This document shows positions 6,258-13,430 of a stretch of DNA of 18,991 nt, one piece after another. Origin of the DNA: Candidatus Uhrbacteria bacterium (GTDB taxonomy: Bacteria; Patescibacteriota; Patescibacteriia; SG8-24); contig JACQSM010000070.1 in NCBI GenBank assembly GCA_016205965.1, positions 1 to 18,991 on the forward strand. Reading direction: 5' to 3'. The translations under genes and the position numbers were made by a program. The notes beneath the pieces are model-generated. The model did not search any database, was not told the origin of the DNA, and worked only from the letters and a program-made list of their open reading frames with translations. Each line of letters starts with the position of its first letter. Position 1 is the stretch's first letter.

Positions 6258-8237
6258 CTATTTCTCCTTGGCCGCGAAGACGCCGTCCCAGCCGGCGCCG
6301 GGGTCATGATCCTTCATGTAGACGCAGCGTTCGGCGAACGCCTTGGCCGCGCCGTCATCCGCAAATCGTTGAAACGACTCGCGGGCCTCGTCCCAGCGGC
6401 GGGCGCGATAGGCCGCCAGCGCCTGATTCCAAGATTCGATTTTTTCGCGGACGGCCGGGGTCGCGTCTTCGGCCCGGCAAATCAGCTCATGAATTCGGAT
6501 CGCCTGTTTTTTTCCTTTGACCGCCACCAGATCGATCGGCCGGGTCAAAAATCCATCGCCGAGTTTGAGCCGCGTCGCTTCCGACAGCAGGGCGGTCACG
6601 CCGTACTGCTTGGTCAGGCCCTCGAGGCGCGAGGCCAGGTTCACGTCATCGCCCATGACCGTGTAGTCGAAGCGCGTCCGCGAACCCATGTTGCCGACGA
6701 CCACCGGGCCGGTGTTCATGCCGATGCCGATGTTCACCTCCGGTTTGCCCTCGGCGGCCCATTTTTTCTTCAGCTCGGTCAGCCGGACGCGCATGCGGGC
6801 CGCGGTCGTCGCCGCCCGCACCGCGTGATCCGGCTGCAGAATCGGCGCGCCCCAAAAAGCCATGATCGCGTCGCCGATGTATTTATCGACCACGCCCTCG
6901 GTTTCCAGGACGATGTCGGTCATGGCCGTCAGGTATTCGTTCAGGAGCGCGACCAGCGCTTCCGGCGAAAGTTTTTCCGAAATGGCGGTGAAGCCGCGGA
7001 TATCCGAAAATAAAATCGTCAGTTCGGTTTTGACGCCGCCGAGTTCGAGCTTGGCCTCGCCGCTGACCAGCTTGTCGATCACCTGCGGCGCTAGGTAGCG
7101 GCTGAAGGCTGTCTGGATGAAGCGGCGGCGGCCCTTTTCGTGGGCGTAGCGGTAGGCGACGTCGGCGGCGGCGATAGTGACGATGACGAGGAGGGGATAG
7201 AGCACCGGCAGCAACGCGCCGCGCGAGGCGGCCACGAGCGCGATGACGATGTAACCGAACGCGATCAGCGAAACCGCCAGGGCGGCATAGCGCAACTTGA
7301 TGCCGTAGATGACGAGCGAAACCGCCGCGGCCAGGGCAAAAAGGATGGCCGCCATCGTCATGGATGACGGCAGGTTCAATATTCGGCCTTCCATCAAGCC
7401 CTGGATGATGTTGGCCTGGATTTCGACGCCGGGCATGGGCTGGCCGAAGCTCATCGGCGTCAGGAATTCGTCGTGAAGATCGGGCGCGGTCGAACCGACT
7501 AAGACGATCTTGCCGTTGAAGCGGTTCATCGGCGCGCGGCCGTTGATGACGTCGGCAAAGGAGACGCGATCGAAAGAACCGGGGCCGCCGACGTAGGGAA
7601 TCCGGTAGATGAACGGCGGGACGTCGAGCGGCGCCCGCAGCGCAGCGATCTGCGACGCGAACGCCGCTTCGGCGCGATCGACGCCGCGGATCAGCTGCGG
7701 GCTGCGGCGGATGACGCCGTCGTATTCCGGCAGCAGCGTGGTGATGCCGTAAGCGCGGGCGGCCTCTCGAAACATCGGCAGCGGTTCAAGCTTGCCGGAG
7801 AATTGAAAATAGTTTCCGCGCTTCTCCCGGAGGAACGCGTCCTTGTGTTCCTCGAGCTCCGCTTCGGACGCGAGTACGACGCGGCCGCTGTCGTTGATCG
7901 CTTGCGCCAGGGCGTCATCCGCCTTGGCGTCGCTGCTCGATTCCGAAAAGGTGACGTCGTAGCCGATCTGCTTCGCGCCGAGGTCGGTCAGCTTCCGGAT
8001 CATCTCCGCATGCAGCGTGCGCGGCCAGGGCCAGACGCCGAACTCCTGAATGCTCGCGTTGTCGATCGCGACGATCACGATCTCTTTTGATGCCGGCCGT
8101 TTTTCGATCAATTTGTCGCGCAGGCGGGCGTCGAACGACGACCAAAATCCGAGCGCCTGAAATGCAATCACGGCCGCCGTGCAAAAGGCGGCAGCCGCGA
8201 AGAAGATCAGGGGATTGCGACGCGTGGTCGAAGCCAT
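6258..8237 (-). CDS. CHASE2-domain adenylate cyclase (class III)
   Basis: A 659-residue membrane protein. It has an N-terminal anchor (about 9-31), an extracytoplasmic CHASE2 sensor (about 36-285), three membrane segments (about 292-361), a linker T-A-F-S-R-Y-L-A-P, a class III nucleotide cyclase domain (about 400-585) and a helical, TPR-like tail (about 598-640). The catalytic set is complete. Metal aspartates are D412 in F-S-D-I-R-G-F and D456 in I-G-D-A-I. The adenine-selecting pair is K452 and T526, as in cyanobacterial adenylate cyclases. The transition-state residues are N533 and R537 in D-D-V-N-L-A-S-R. It should make cAMP in response to an extracellular cue. ATG 8237, 13 bases after the FecR-gene stop, opens the anchor; a TTG at 8261 would give 8 more residues. 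Neither has a Shine-Dalgarno. Confidence 0.93.
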   Translation of the reverse strand: MASTTRRNPLIFFAAAAFCTAAVIAFQALGFWSSFDARLRDKLIEKRPASKEIVIVAIDNASIQEFGVWPWPRTLHAEMIRKLTDLGAKQIGYDVTFSESSSDAKADDALAQAINDSGRVVLASEAELEEHKDAFLREKRGNYFQFSGKLEPLPMFREAARAYGITTLLPEYDGVIRRSPQLIRGVDRAEAAFASQIAALRAPLDVPPFIYRIPYVGGPGSFDRVSFADVINGRAPMNRFNGKIVLVGSTAPDLHDEFLTPMSFGQPMPGVEIQANIIQGLMEGRILNLPSSMTMAAILFALAAAVSLVIYGIKLRYAALAVSLIAFGYIVIALVAASRGALLPVLYPLLVIVTIAAADVAYRYAHEKGRRRFIQTAFSRYLAPQVIDKLVSGEAKLELGGVKTELTILFSDIRGFTAISEKLSPEALVALLNEYLTAMTDIVLETEGVVDKYIGDAIMAFWGAPILQPDHAVRAATTAARMRVRLTELKKKWAAEGKPEVNIGIGMNTGPVVVGNMGSRTRFDYTVMGDDVNLASRLEGLTKQYGVTALLSEATRLKLGDGFLTRPIDLVAVKGKKQAIRIHELICRAEDATPAVREKIESWNQALAAYRARRWDEARESFQRFADDGAAKAFAERCVYMKDHDPGAGWDGVFAAKEK

Positions 8238-8250
8238 GGCGATATCGGCG

Positions 8251-9879
8251 CTAGAGTTCAAGCACGAGCACGGTGATCTCGACGGATCCGTTCAAGGTGC
8301 CGCCGTCGGTCGCCACGACCGCGCTGACGAACGTTTTGCCGCCCTCGGCGCCGGCGATGAACATGTTGCCGTCGATCGTGCCGACGACGCTTTGCGTGTC
8401 GATATCCAACGGCGCCGACCATCGGACCTTGGAGGTGACGTCCTGGCTGCTGCCATCGCTCATCACCAGCCAGGCGTGCAGCGAGGTCTTGCCGCCCGGG
8501 GTCATGTTCTGCGAATCGGCGCTGACTTTGAGCGAGACGGGTTTGGCCGCGACGGGCGCCGGCGCGGGGTCGATTTTTGCAGGATCGGTCAGGCCCGGGT
8601 TTACGATGATGGCGGTGTTGATGTTAGTCGGCGCCAGGATGTCGGTCTTGACGGGGTCGCCTGCCGTCGGCAAAGGCGCCGCGTCCTTTTCAATCGGCGA
8701 TGTCGGCTTGAGGTTCACCGGTTCGAGGAGCTCGAATTTGAGTCGGCGCTCCTTCACCCGCTCGATCATTCGGGCGGCTTTCGGGGCGGCGGCGTTGATG
8801 GCCTCGATCATGTCGTCGCGCAGGACGGCGCGCCGCTGGGCCAGGAACGACGCGGCCATGCCGACATCGGCGTTGAGTTCCAGAGTGCCGTCGTCCGGAG
8901 CAGCAGTCTTCCCGTCGTTCGTCCGGGTCGTGGCGGCCATCATGGCTTTGGCCTCTTCGGTGCGGCCTTCTTCAGTCGAAACGAAGACGGCGAGCATGTG
9001 TCGGGCCAGGAAGCGCTGGCGCAGTTCGGCCTCGGTCGCCTTGTCGAAGGTTACCGCCAGACGAATTTTTTCGGCCGCGTCGGCCAGGCGGGCCAAGGAC
9101 GATCCCGGTTCGGCGACGAGCAGACTCTTAGCCTCGGCCAAGCGGCGCTCGGCGAGCCCGTCATCGAAAGCCCTGTCTTTGGGGATGTTGATACCGATCC
9201 AGGCGCCTTCTTTTTCATCCCAGGCAGCGGCCTTCGTGGTGATCGGTTTGGTTGATTTCACGTTTCGGTCAATGCGAGCAGTCATGCCCTGGCCGATCTC
9301 CATGCCGCCTTTGAAAGTGCCGCCCTGTCGCACTTCGACCTGGACGGCATGCTCGGCCACGAACACGCCCTCGTAACCCTTCGGAATCGAAGAGAGCGCG
9401 AAAGCGGTGCCGCGAATGGTCGCCACGGTGTTGGCGGTTTTGGCGACGTAGGCGGATTCCGGCGTCAGAAAATCCATCAGCCGCGACCACAGGCGGCCGC
9501 TCTCGAGCAAAACTTCGCCGACGAAAGCGGTCGGCCGCTGCGGATCCCACCGGAGCTTTTCGAGCGTGATGGCGGTATCGGCGTCGAGCCGGGCCTGGCC
9601 CTGATCGAAGTAATCGATCGTGGCGGCGCCGTCGGCTCCGGTTCTGACGCTGTCACCTTCGCGGACCTCGACGGTGCTGCCGACGCTCGTCCACGAAACG
9701 TTGGTCCAGACATCGCTGCCGGCCCGGCGAATTTCAACGATGCCGCGCTCGGCGGTGAGTACGGCCTTCCGGGGCGCGAACTCGAGCGGGGCGGTAAAGG
9801 CGGCCACGGCGGCAGCGCCGCCCAAGACGGCGGCGAAAATCAGGAAAATCGTTAAGGCGATCTTTTTCCGTACGAACAT
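8251..9879 (-). CDS. FecR-domain surface protein
   Basis: A 542-residue exported protein with an N-terminal anchor or signal (about 6-29) and a FecR domain (about 45-205) recognisable by R-T-G-A-D-G-A-A-T-I-D-Y and T-A-N-T-V-A-T-I-R-G-T-A-F. A long charged helical region follows (about 235-385), then a Pro/Ala/Thr-rich linker, then a C-terminal Ig-like domain resembling bacterial Big_2 (about 446-540; S-L-K-V-S-A-D...V-R-W-S-A-P). Here the FecR domain is free-standing and not a sigma/anti-sigma partner: no sigma factor lies nearby. It is co-transcribed with the CHASE2 cyclase, a pairing I recall from other bacteria, so it may present or sense a surface ligand for the cyclase. The ATG lies 9 bases from the -10 box, without a Shine-Dalgarno. 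Confidence 0.85.
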   Translation of the reverse strand: MFVRKKIALTIFLIFAAVLGGAAAVAAFTAPLEFAPRKAVLTAERGIVEIRRAGSDVWTNVSWTSVGSTVEVREGDSVRTGADGAATIDYFDQGQARLDADTAITLEKLRWDPQRPTAFVGEVLLESGRLWSRLMDFLTPESAYVAKTANTVATIRGTAFALSSIPKGYEGVFVAEHAVQVEVRQGGTFKGGMEIGQGMTARIDRNVKSTKPITTKAAAWDEKEGAWIGINIPKDRAFDDGLAERRLAEAKSLLVAEPGSSLARLADAAEKIRLAVTFDKATEAELRQRFLARHMLAVFVSTEEGRTEEAKAMMAATTRTNDGKTAAPDDGTLELNADVGMAASFLAQRRAVLRDDMIEAINAAAPKAARMIERVKERRLKFELLEPVNLKPTSPIEKDAAPLPTAGDPVKTDILAPTNINTAIIVNPGLTDPAKIDPAPAPVAAKPVSLKVSADSQNMTPGGKTSLHAWLVMSDGSSQDVTSKVRWSAPLDIDTQSVVGTIDGNMFIAGAEGGKTFVSAVVATDGGTLNGSVEITVLVLEL

Positions 9880-9888
9880 ATCGGGCCA

Positions 9889-9917
9889 AGAGTACCAGGA
9901 TTTGCGCCTTATGTAAA
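9889..9917 (-). promoter_or_regulatory. Promoter of the FecR-cyclase operon, near-leaderless
   Basis: On the - strand TTTACA (9912-9917) is separated by exactly 17 bases from TACTCT (9889-9894). The -10 is preceded by TGG, an extended -10. Only 9 bases separate the -10 box from the ATG at 9879, so the mRNA should start within about 0-4 bases of the start codon. Confidence 0.7.
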
Positions 9918-9962
9918 GGAGAGCGGCCAGCTCGCCGAGGCTTCCTTAAAGGGGGCGTTCAT

Positions 9963-9970
9963 GCTAGTGT
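9963..9970 (+). promoter_or_regulatory. Extended -10 promoter of the methyltransferase gene, leaderless
   Basis: TGCTAGTGT (starting at 9962) is an extended -10 (TGn-TAGTGT) ending 6 bases before the ATG at 9977. The -35 region is weak (TTCCTT at 9942-9947, 17 bases upstream). There is no Shine-Dalgarno. The block closely matches the one in front of the gene at 17715. Confidence 0.55.
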
Positions 9971-9976
9971 TGCGCC

Positions 9977-10771
9977 ATGCCAAAACCGCGAAAACCATTC
10001 CATCCGTCCAGAAAACCGGCCTCGGCTTCAAGCTGGGAACCGGTCGCCGGCTGGTATTCTGATCATCTCTCCCAGCCCGGGACGTTTCAGCGCGAAATCA
10101 TCTTTCCGCGAACACTTTCGTTACTCGGCACGCAGAAGGGTAAACGGTATCTCGATATCGGCTGCGGGGAGGGGAGTTTGGCGCGGGAATTAGCCCGGCT
10201 CGGCGCGTCCGTTCTCGGCATCGACGCCTCGCCGGCGCTTATCACCAAAGCCAAGAAAGCCGGACCGCCGATGATCGAGTACAAGGTCGCCGACGCCAAA
10301 CGCTTCGCCCAAGACCTGGCGCCGAACTCGTTTGACGGCGCCGTCTGTGTCTTGGCGATCCAGAACATCGACCCGTTCGAGCCGGCTTTCCGCGATGCCG
10401 CCCGTGTTCTTAAACCGGGCGCGCCGCTCGTCATCGTCATGAACCATCCGGCCTTCCGCCAACCGCGTCAGAGCGGCTGGGGCTGGGACGAGGTTCGCAA
10501 GCTGCAGTACCGCCGCGTCGACCGCTACATGAGTTCGTTCGGCGCCCCGATCCAGGCCCACCCCGGTTCGGCTCCCAGCGTCGTCACGACGTCGTACCAT
10601 CGGCCGTTGTCCGCCTACATGGCGGCGCTCTTGGCCGCCGGCATGGTCATCGACGGCTTCGAAGAATGGATTTCGAATCGCATCAGCACCCGCGGGCCGA
10701 GGGCCAAGGCCGAGAACGTCGCCCGCGAAGAGATTCCGATGTTTCTGGCGATCCGGGCCAGGAAAAAATAA
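9977..10771 (+). CDS. Class I SAM-dependent methyltransferase
   Basis: A 264-residue cytoplasmic protein with a Rossmann-like methyltransferase fold of the Methyltransf_11 type. Motif I is Y-L-D-I-G-C-G-E-G-S-L-A (58-69), the acidic strand-2 end is G-I-D (81-83), D106 with A-D-A follows at strand 3, F-D-G-A-V-C at strand 4, and A-R-V-L-K-P-G-A (142-149) is the typical post-strand-4 helix. The first 15 residues are basic and proline-rich. The C-terminal part (about 160-255) is specific and probably binds the substrate, which cannot be named; small-molecule targets such as quinone or lipid precursors are common in this group. It is a single gene between its own promoter and terminator, divergent from the FecR operon. 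ATG 9977 follows the -10 box by 6 bases. Confidence 0.88.
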   Translation: MPKPRKPFHPSRKPASASSWEPVAGWYSDHLSQPGTFQREIIFPRTLSLLGTQKGKRYLDIGCGEGSLARELARLGASVLGIDASPALITKAKKAGPPMIEYKVADAKRFAQDLAPNSFDGAVCVLAIQNIDPFEPAFRDAARVLKPGAPLVIVMNHPAFRQPRQSGWGWDEVRKLQYRRVDRYMSSFGAPIQAHPGSAPSVVTTSYHRPLSAYMAALLAAGMVIDGFEEWISNRISTRGPRAKAENVAREEIPMFLAIRARKK

Positions 10772-10775
10772 CCTG

Positions 10776-10802
10776 CGCCCGTCCCGCATGTGGGCGGTTT
10801 TT
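10776..10802 (+). terminator. Terminator of the methyltransferase gene
   Basis: A CGCCC / GGGCG stem (alternatively CCGC / GCGG nearer the end) begins 5 bases after the TAA and is followed by a run of five T. The stem is short, so strength is uncertain. Confidence 0.65.
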
Positions 10803-10807
10803 CGTGC

Positions 10808-10837
10808 AAAAAAAAGACCGCGCCATTATCGGCGCGG
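10808..10837 (-). terminator. Terminator of the cysteine-rich protein gene
   Basis: On the - strand CCGCGCC pairs with GGCGCGG over a 6-base loop and is followed by two bases of TC and eight T. It lies directly after the gene ending at 10846 and faces the terminator of the convergent methyltransferase gene. Confidence 0.88.
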
Positions 10838-10845
10838 CAAGCGGG

Positions 10846-11514
10846 TCAGTTTTTGTCGCCCATGGAATCGGGAGCCGTCGTCGGCGTAGCGCAGCGGGCG
10901 AATTCCGGCGTCCCCCAGGGGTTGCCGCAGCCGGTGATCAGCCGGATGAGCGCGTCCTTGTAAATGTAGAACGATGGCGTGGTCACGATCACGCGTCCCT
11001 GGATTCCGGCCCGCCAGCGACAGTCGCAATCCTCGGCCGTCTGGCACAGGCCCTTGTCGATGCATCCTTGAGCCGACGTCTTGTCGGCCAATACCTGCTG
11101 ATGCGAATCTTTTTTGGACCAGGACCAGTTGTCCGGAACTTTGACCGCGATGCAATCGCGCCGGATCGGCAGCGGAAAGGTGTCGCCGTTGCGCTCGGTC
11201 TGGCAGACGCTCGGTTCCAGGAGATGGGCCGGAATCTTCGGCGGATTGCCGAACGTTTCTTCCAGGCACTGCTCGACCTCTTCGGTCAGGCGGTCGACCA
11301 GTTCGGGCGAAATCTTCTGGCCGCTGGGATCGACCTGGATGCCATCTCGCGTGGTGAACTCGGGGCGGACATCGTAGTTGAAGCCGTAGTCCCAGGGCGT
11401 ATACGCCGGACAGTCGGCGGGAAAGACGGGGCCGGTATCCGTGGTTTTGGCCGGAGCGCAGGTGAAGACGGCGAGCAGTGAAAAAACGGCGGCCGAACGA
11501 TTGACAAGGTGCAT
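10846..11514 (-). CDS. Secreted cysteine-rich protein of unknown function
   Basis: A 222-residue protein I do not recognise. The N-terminus is a short signal sequence (M-H-L-V-N-R then a hydrophobic core to V-F-T-C-A-P-A). C19 could be a lipidation site, but V-F-T-C is a poor lipobox; cleavage after A-P-A is the alternative. The mature part has ten cysteines (35, 83, 104, 121, 151, 157, 163, 165, 196, 208), including a cluster C-x5-C-x5-C-x-C. An even number suggests up to five disulfides outside the cell. Such a protein could depend on the CcdA/DipZ system at the start of the window, though that is inference. The start is supported by AAGGAGT (11521-11527), 6 bases from the ATG, and by a good promoter. 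Single-gene transcript with its own terminator. Confidence 0.78.
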   Translation of the reverse strand: MHLVNRSAAVFSLLAVFTCAPAKTTDTGPVFPADCPAYTPWDYGFNYDVRPEFTTRDGIQVDPSGQKISPELVDRLTEEVEQCLEETFGNPPKIPAHLLEPSVCQTERNGDTFPLPIRRDCIAVKVPDNWSWSKKDSHQQVLADKTSAQGCIDKGLCQTAEDCDCRWRAGIQGRVIVTTPSFYIYKDALIRLITGCGNPWGTPEFARCATPTTAPDSMGDKN

Positions 11515-11535
11515 GAGCGGACTCCTTCTTTTTTA

Positions 11536-11565
11536 AGCATAGCGCCGCGCCCGGGTATCGTGCAA
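11536..11565 (-). promoter_or_regulatory. Promoter of the cysteine-rich protein gene
   Basis: On the - strand TTGCAC (11560-11565) is separated by 18 bases from TATGCT (11536-11541). The leader is about 15-20 bases long and carries the AAGGAGT Shine-Dalgarno. The promoter directly follows the tRNA terminator. Confidence 0.65.
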
Positions 11566-11596
11566 CAAAACAAAGACATCCGCTTTTGGCGGATGT
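11566..11596 (-). terminator. Terminator of tRNA-Pro
   Basis: A perfect 8-bp stem ACATCCGC / GCGGATGT with a 5-base loop lies 6 bases after the tRNA 3' end. On the - strand it is followed by CTTTGTTTTG; on the + strand also by a T-run, so it could work in both directions. Confidence 0.8.
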
Positions 11597-11602
11597 TTTT
11601 GA

Positions 11603-11677
11603 TGGTCGGGGCGACAGGGATTGAACCTGCGGCCTCTCGGTCCCGAACCGAGCGCACTACCGCTGTGCTACGCCCCG
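11603..11677 (-). tRNA. tRNA-Pro (anticodon CGG)
   Basis: The - strand folds into a full cloverleaf of 75 bases including an encoded CCA end. The acceptor stem is CGGGGCG / CGCCCCG with discriminator A. The D stem is GCAC / GTGC, the anticodon stem CTCGG / CCGAG with loop TTCGGGA, so the anticodon at 11643-11645 reads CGG and decodes CCG. There is a 5-base variable loop, and the T arm GCAGG-TTCAATC-CCTGT ends in one G-U pair. CCG is a common proline codon in this GC-rich window, so the tRNA should carry much of the proline decoding. Confidence 0.95.
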
Positions 11678-11724
11678 ACAAGGGGATGAACTTGCGTTGT
11701 TCCGACGGTGTTTCAATGAGCATT

Positions 11725-11753
11725 ATGGTACAGGAAGGCGGCGAAGTATTCAA
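11725..11753 (-). promoter_or_regulatory. Possible promoter of tRNA-Pro
   Basis: On the - strand TTGAAT (11748-11753) is 17 bases from TACCAT (11725-11730), each matching 4 of 6 consensus bases, about 48 bases before the tRNA. An overlapping CATAAT is an alternative -10 with longer spacing. The insertion sequence lies about 20 bases further upstream. Confidence 0.3.
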
Positions 11754-11771
11754 GGGGATGTATCCGGTCAA

Positions 11772-11787
11772 TAATTGTGGCACGGTC
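11772..11787 (+). repeat. Left terminal inverted repeat of the IS
   Basis: TAATTGTGGCACGGTC, a perfect 16-base inverted match to 12766-12781. The transposase TGA stop codon (11786-11788) overlaps its inner end. Confidence 0.85.
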
Positions 11788-12777
11788 AGTTAGTTGAATA
11801 ATCGGCGAGCACCTGCATGGGCGTTCGTCCCTTGAGCGCCCAATGCGGGCGCTCATTGTTGTACATGGAGAGGTACGACGCGAAGTTCCGGCGAAGGTCG
11901 GCGACGGTCGCACCGTGCCCACCGACCGACCAGAATTCCTCCTCGTCAGTGCGGTGGCTCCGCTCCACCCGGCCGTTCTCGGTCGGACGCGCCTTGTGCG
12001 AGAAAACATGCTGAATGCCGTGACACCGGCACCAGGCCGTGACCTTCCTGCCGAATTCGTGGCCGTTGTCGGTCTGCATGGCCTTTAGGGAGAACGGGGC
12101 GCACCCCCGGACGGCCTTGAGGAACCGCACTGTCGTCGCCATGTCCTGCTCCGGATGGATCTCGGCGTGCCGCCAGCGGCTCACGGCGTCGATGGCGGTG
12201 TACTGGAAGAGCCGCCGGCCGTTCAGCGAAACGTACTTGGTGTCAACCTGCAGAAGGTCGCCAGGGAGCCGTATTTCGGCCCATTTGGCCCTCGGCTTGG
12301 GCGCCTTCCGCTTCCGCGTCCGGTACGGCACCGAGCGGCCATGACGCGAGAGGATGCGTCCGCAGGTGCGCGCCGAGAGCCTAATGCCTTCCCTGGCGAG
12401 CAGGAGCGCGATCTTTTCCCTGCCCCAGCGGGGATGCTGGCGCTTCAATTCGAGGACGCGCCGCTCGTCCTCCCAGGGCGTGCGGCGCGGCGCCTTCCTG
12501 GGGCCGCGCTTCCGGCATTCCAACGTAGCGAGCTCGAACGGGTCGTAGCGCCTCCTCCATCGCCAGAACGTGCGCAGCGGGATCGAGAAGTGGCGGCAGA
12601 CCTGGGCGGCATTCCCGCATTCGCGGTATGCGTCCATCCAGGCCAGGCGGACCCTTGCCGCCTCCGAAAGCGTGCGTGACATGATTTTCGACATACGCAC
12701 CAATGGTGCAAGTTCGAAATTGATGTGGAAAGAGCCTAGGAAGTGGGCTGGCATCGGTCATTTTGGACCGTGCCACA
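11776..12777 (-). mobile_element. IS481-like insertion sequence, apparently intact
   Basis: One transposase gene is flanked by perfect inverted repeats. Counting from TGTGG to CCACA the element is 1002 bp with the TGT...ACA ends usual in this family. The repeats can be extended by four bases on each side (TAAT outside the left end, ATTA outside the right). That fits either a 16-bp repeat or insertion into a TAATTA target with a 2-bp AT duplication. It sits between tRNA-Pro and a small membrane-protein gene and does not obviously break a gene. Confidence 0.85.
11786..12694 (-). CDS. IS481-like DDE transposase
   Basis: A 302-residue transposase from the chosen ATG. The N-terminal third is a helix-turn-helix region (M-D-A-Y-R-E-C-G-N-A-A-Q-V-C-R-H-F and T-F-W-R-W-R-R-R-Y-D), then a second HTH-like part (W-G-R-E-K-I-A-L-L-L-A-R-E-G). 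The C-terminal half is an integrase core with the DDE triad: D in L-Q-V-D-T-K-Y-V, D in M-Q-T-D-N-G-H-E-F, and E in E-N-G-R-V-E-R-S-H-R-T-D-E-E-E-F-W. This order and spacing fit the IS481/IS3-type integrase core. No frameshift or internal stop is seen. An in-frame ATG at 12754 would add 20 residues; neither start has a clear Shine-Dalgarno. The frame runs into the left inverted repeat. Confidence 0.9.
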   Translation of the reverse strand: MSKIMSRTLSEAARVRLAWMDAYRECGNAAQVCRHFSIPLRTFWRWRRRYDPFELATLECRKRGPRKAPRRTPWEDERRVLELKRQHPRWGREKIALLLAREGIRLSARTCGRILSRHGRSVPYRTRKRKAPKPRAKWAEIRLPGDLLQVDTKYVSLNGRRLFQYTAIDAVSRWRHAEIHPEQDMATTVRFLKAVRGCAPFSLKAMQTDNGHEFGRKVTAWCRCHGIQHVFSHKARPTENGRVERSHRTDEEEFWSVGGHGATVADLRRNFASYLSMYNNERPHWALKGRTPMQVLADYSTN

Positions 12778-12781
12778 ATTA
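12766..12781 (-). repeat. Right terminal inverted repeat of the IS
   Basis: The reverse complement reads TAATTGTGGCACGGTC, identical to the left repeat at 11772-11787. Confidence 0.85.
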
Positions 12782-12853
12782 GTGTCCCATTACAGGGGAT
12801 GACCTCATGAAGACAGCGGTAACGCCGGCAGCCGAGCCGCCGGCGTCCATAAA

Positions 12854-12876
12854 GAAAAAAGACCCGGTCAGGGTCT
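12854..12876 (-). terminator. Terminator with an embedded stop codon
   Basis: On the - strand AGACCC pairs with GGGTCT around the loop TGACC and is followed by six T. The TGA stop of the gene at 12868-13338 is the first three bases of the loop, so its last two codons form the 5' arm of the stem. Confidence 0.85.
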
Positions 12877-13338
12877 GTTGGTAGGAGGCGGCGGCTGCGC
12901 GGGAGACCAGACGGTGATCTCGGCGGCTTCCGCAGGCGGTTGGGCGGATACTTCTTCGGACGCGGGAAACATCCGCAGCCCCGGCGTACGCCAGAAGGCA
13001 TGGTCGGCGACGGCGAAATGCGTCGCCGCATCGCCGGTGTACTCGGCGCCGTTTTCATCCGAAACCGGATTGCCCAAGCGGAAGACGATGCCGTCCTCGG
13101 CCGCGCACAGGCGCGCGGTGATTTCCGCGTCGCCATCGGCGGGCGAGATGGTCGAGCCTTCCGGCTGCAGCAGATCGCAGCTCTCGGCATCGCAGGCGGC
13201 GGGTTCCTCGGCCGGCGTCATCAGGTAGCGCGTGATCATGGAACCGGCCACCGAACCAACCAGCAGGGATACGGCGATGATCACGATCGTGTTCAGCGTT
13301 CTCTTGAACGCCCGGCCCGAAGGCATGCCTTCGCTCAT
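12868..13338 (-). CDS. Small membrane-anchored protein of unknown function
   Basis: A 156-residue protein I do not recognise. A short basic N-terminus is followed by one membrane segment (about 16-36), then a mostly acidic extracytoplasmic part with three cysteines (49, 54, 78). The tail is proline-rich, ending P-P-P-P-T-N-R-P. A single-pass anchor with the bulk outside is the likely topology. The start at 13338 is chosen for its Shine-Dalgarno AAGGAG (13345-13350), 6 bases from the ATG; the frame stays open further upstream but that part would include the promoter. It has its own extended -10 promoter and terminator. The flanking IS stops short of it, so the gene is intact. Confidence 0.72.
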   Translation of the reverse strand: MSEGMPSGRAFKRTLNTIVIIAVSLLVGSVAGSMITRYLMTPAEEPAACDAESCDLLQPEGSTISPADGDAEITARLCAAEDGIVFRLGNPVSDENGAEYTGDAATHFAVADHAFWRTPGLRMFPASEEVSAQPPAEAAEITVWSPAQPPPPTNRP

Positions 13339-13385
13339 GGCTTGCTCCTTGTGCAAAGATCGGCGTGAACGTGCACGCGACGCAT

Positions 13386-13394
13386 AGAGTAGCA
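13386..13394 (-). promoter_or_regulatory. Extended -10 promoter of the small membrane-protein gene
   Basis: On the - strand TGCTACTCT is an extended -10. The -35 region is poor (TTTTCT, inside the T-run of the upstream HMG-CoA reductase terminator). The leader would be about 40 bases and includes the Shine-Dalgarno. Confidence 0.5.
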
Positions 13395-13404
13395 CGGCCG
13401 TCGC

Positions 13405-13430
13405 AAAAAGAAAATCCCCGGGACGGGGAT
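13405..13430 (-). terminator. Terminator of the HMG-CoA reductase gene
   Basis: On the - strand ATCCCCG pairs with CGGGGAT around a 3-base loop, followed by TTTTCTTTTT. The first stem base is the last base of the TGA stop codon, so the reductase cannot extend further without reading through the hairpin. Confidence 0.88.

Noticed and set aside
8238..8261. TTG start for the CHASE2 cyclase at 8261, overlapping the FecR-gene stop
   Set aside because: No Shine-Dalgarno supports it, and the ATG at 8237 opens directly into the basic residues and membrane anchor. It cannot be excluded.
11679..11760. Direct repeat CAAGGGGATG at 11679-11688 and 11751-11760
   Set aside because: Only ten bases and two copies; it does not match the IS ends or a tRNA 3' end, so an attachment site is not supported.
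11716..11793. Short + frame M-S-I-M-V-Q-E-G-G-E... possibly cut by the IS
   Set aside because: Joining the flanks without the IS gives a stop (TAG) almost at once, and there is no Shine-Dalgarno, so no disrupted gene is supported.
12807..12884. 25-codon frame on the + strand beside the IS (M-K-T-A-V-T-P-A-A-E...)
   Set aside because: It lies across the terminator of the opposite gene, has no good ribosome site and no sign of coding; a hairpin CGCCGGC/GCCGGCG inside it explains its composition.
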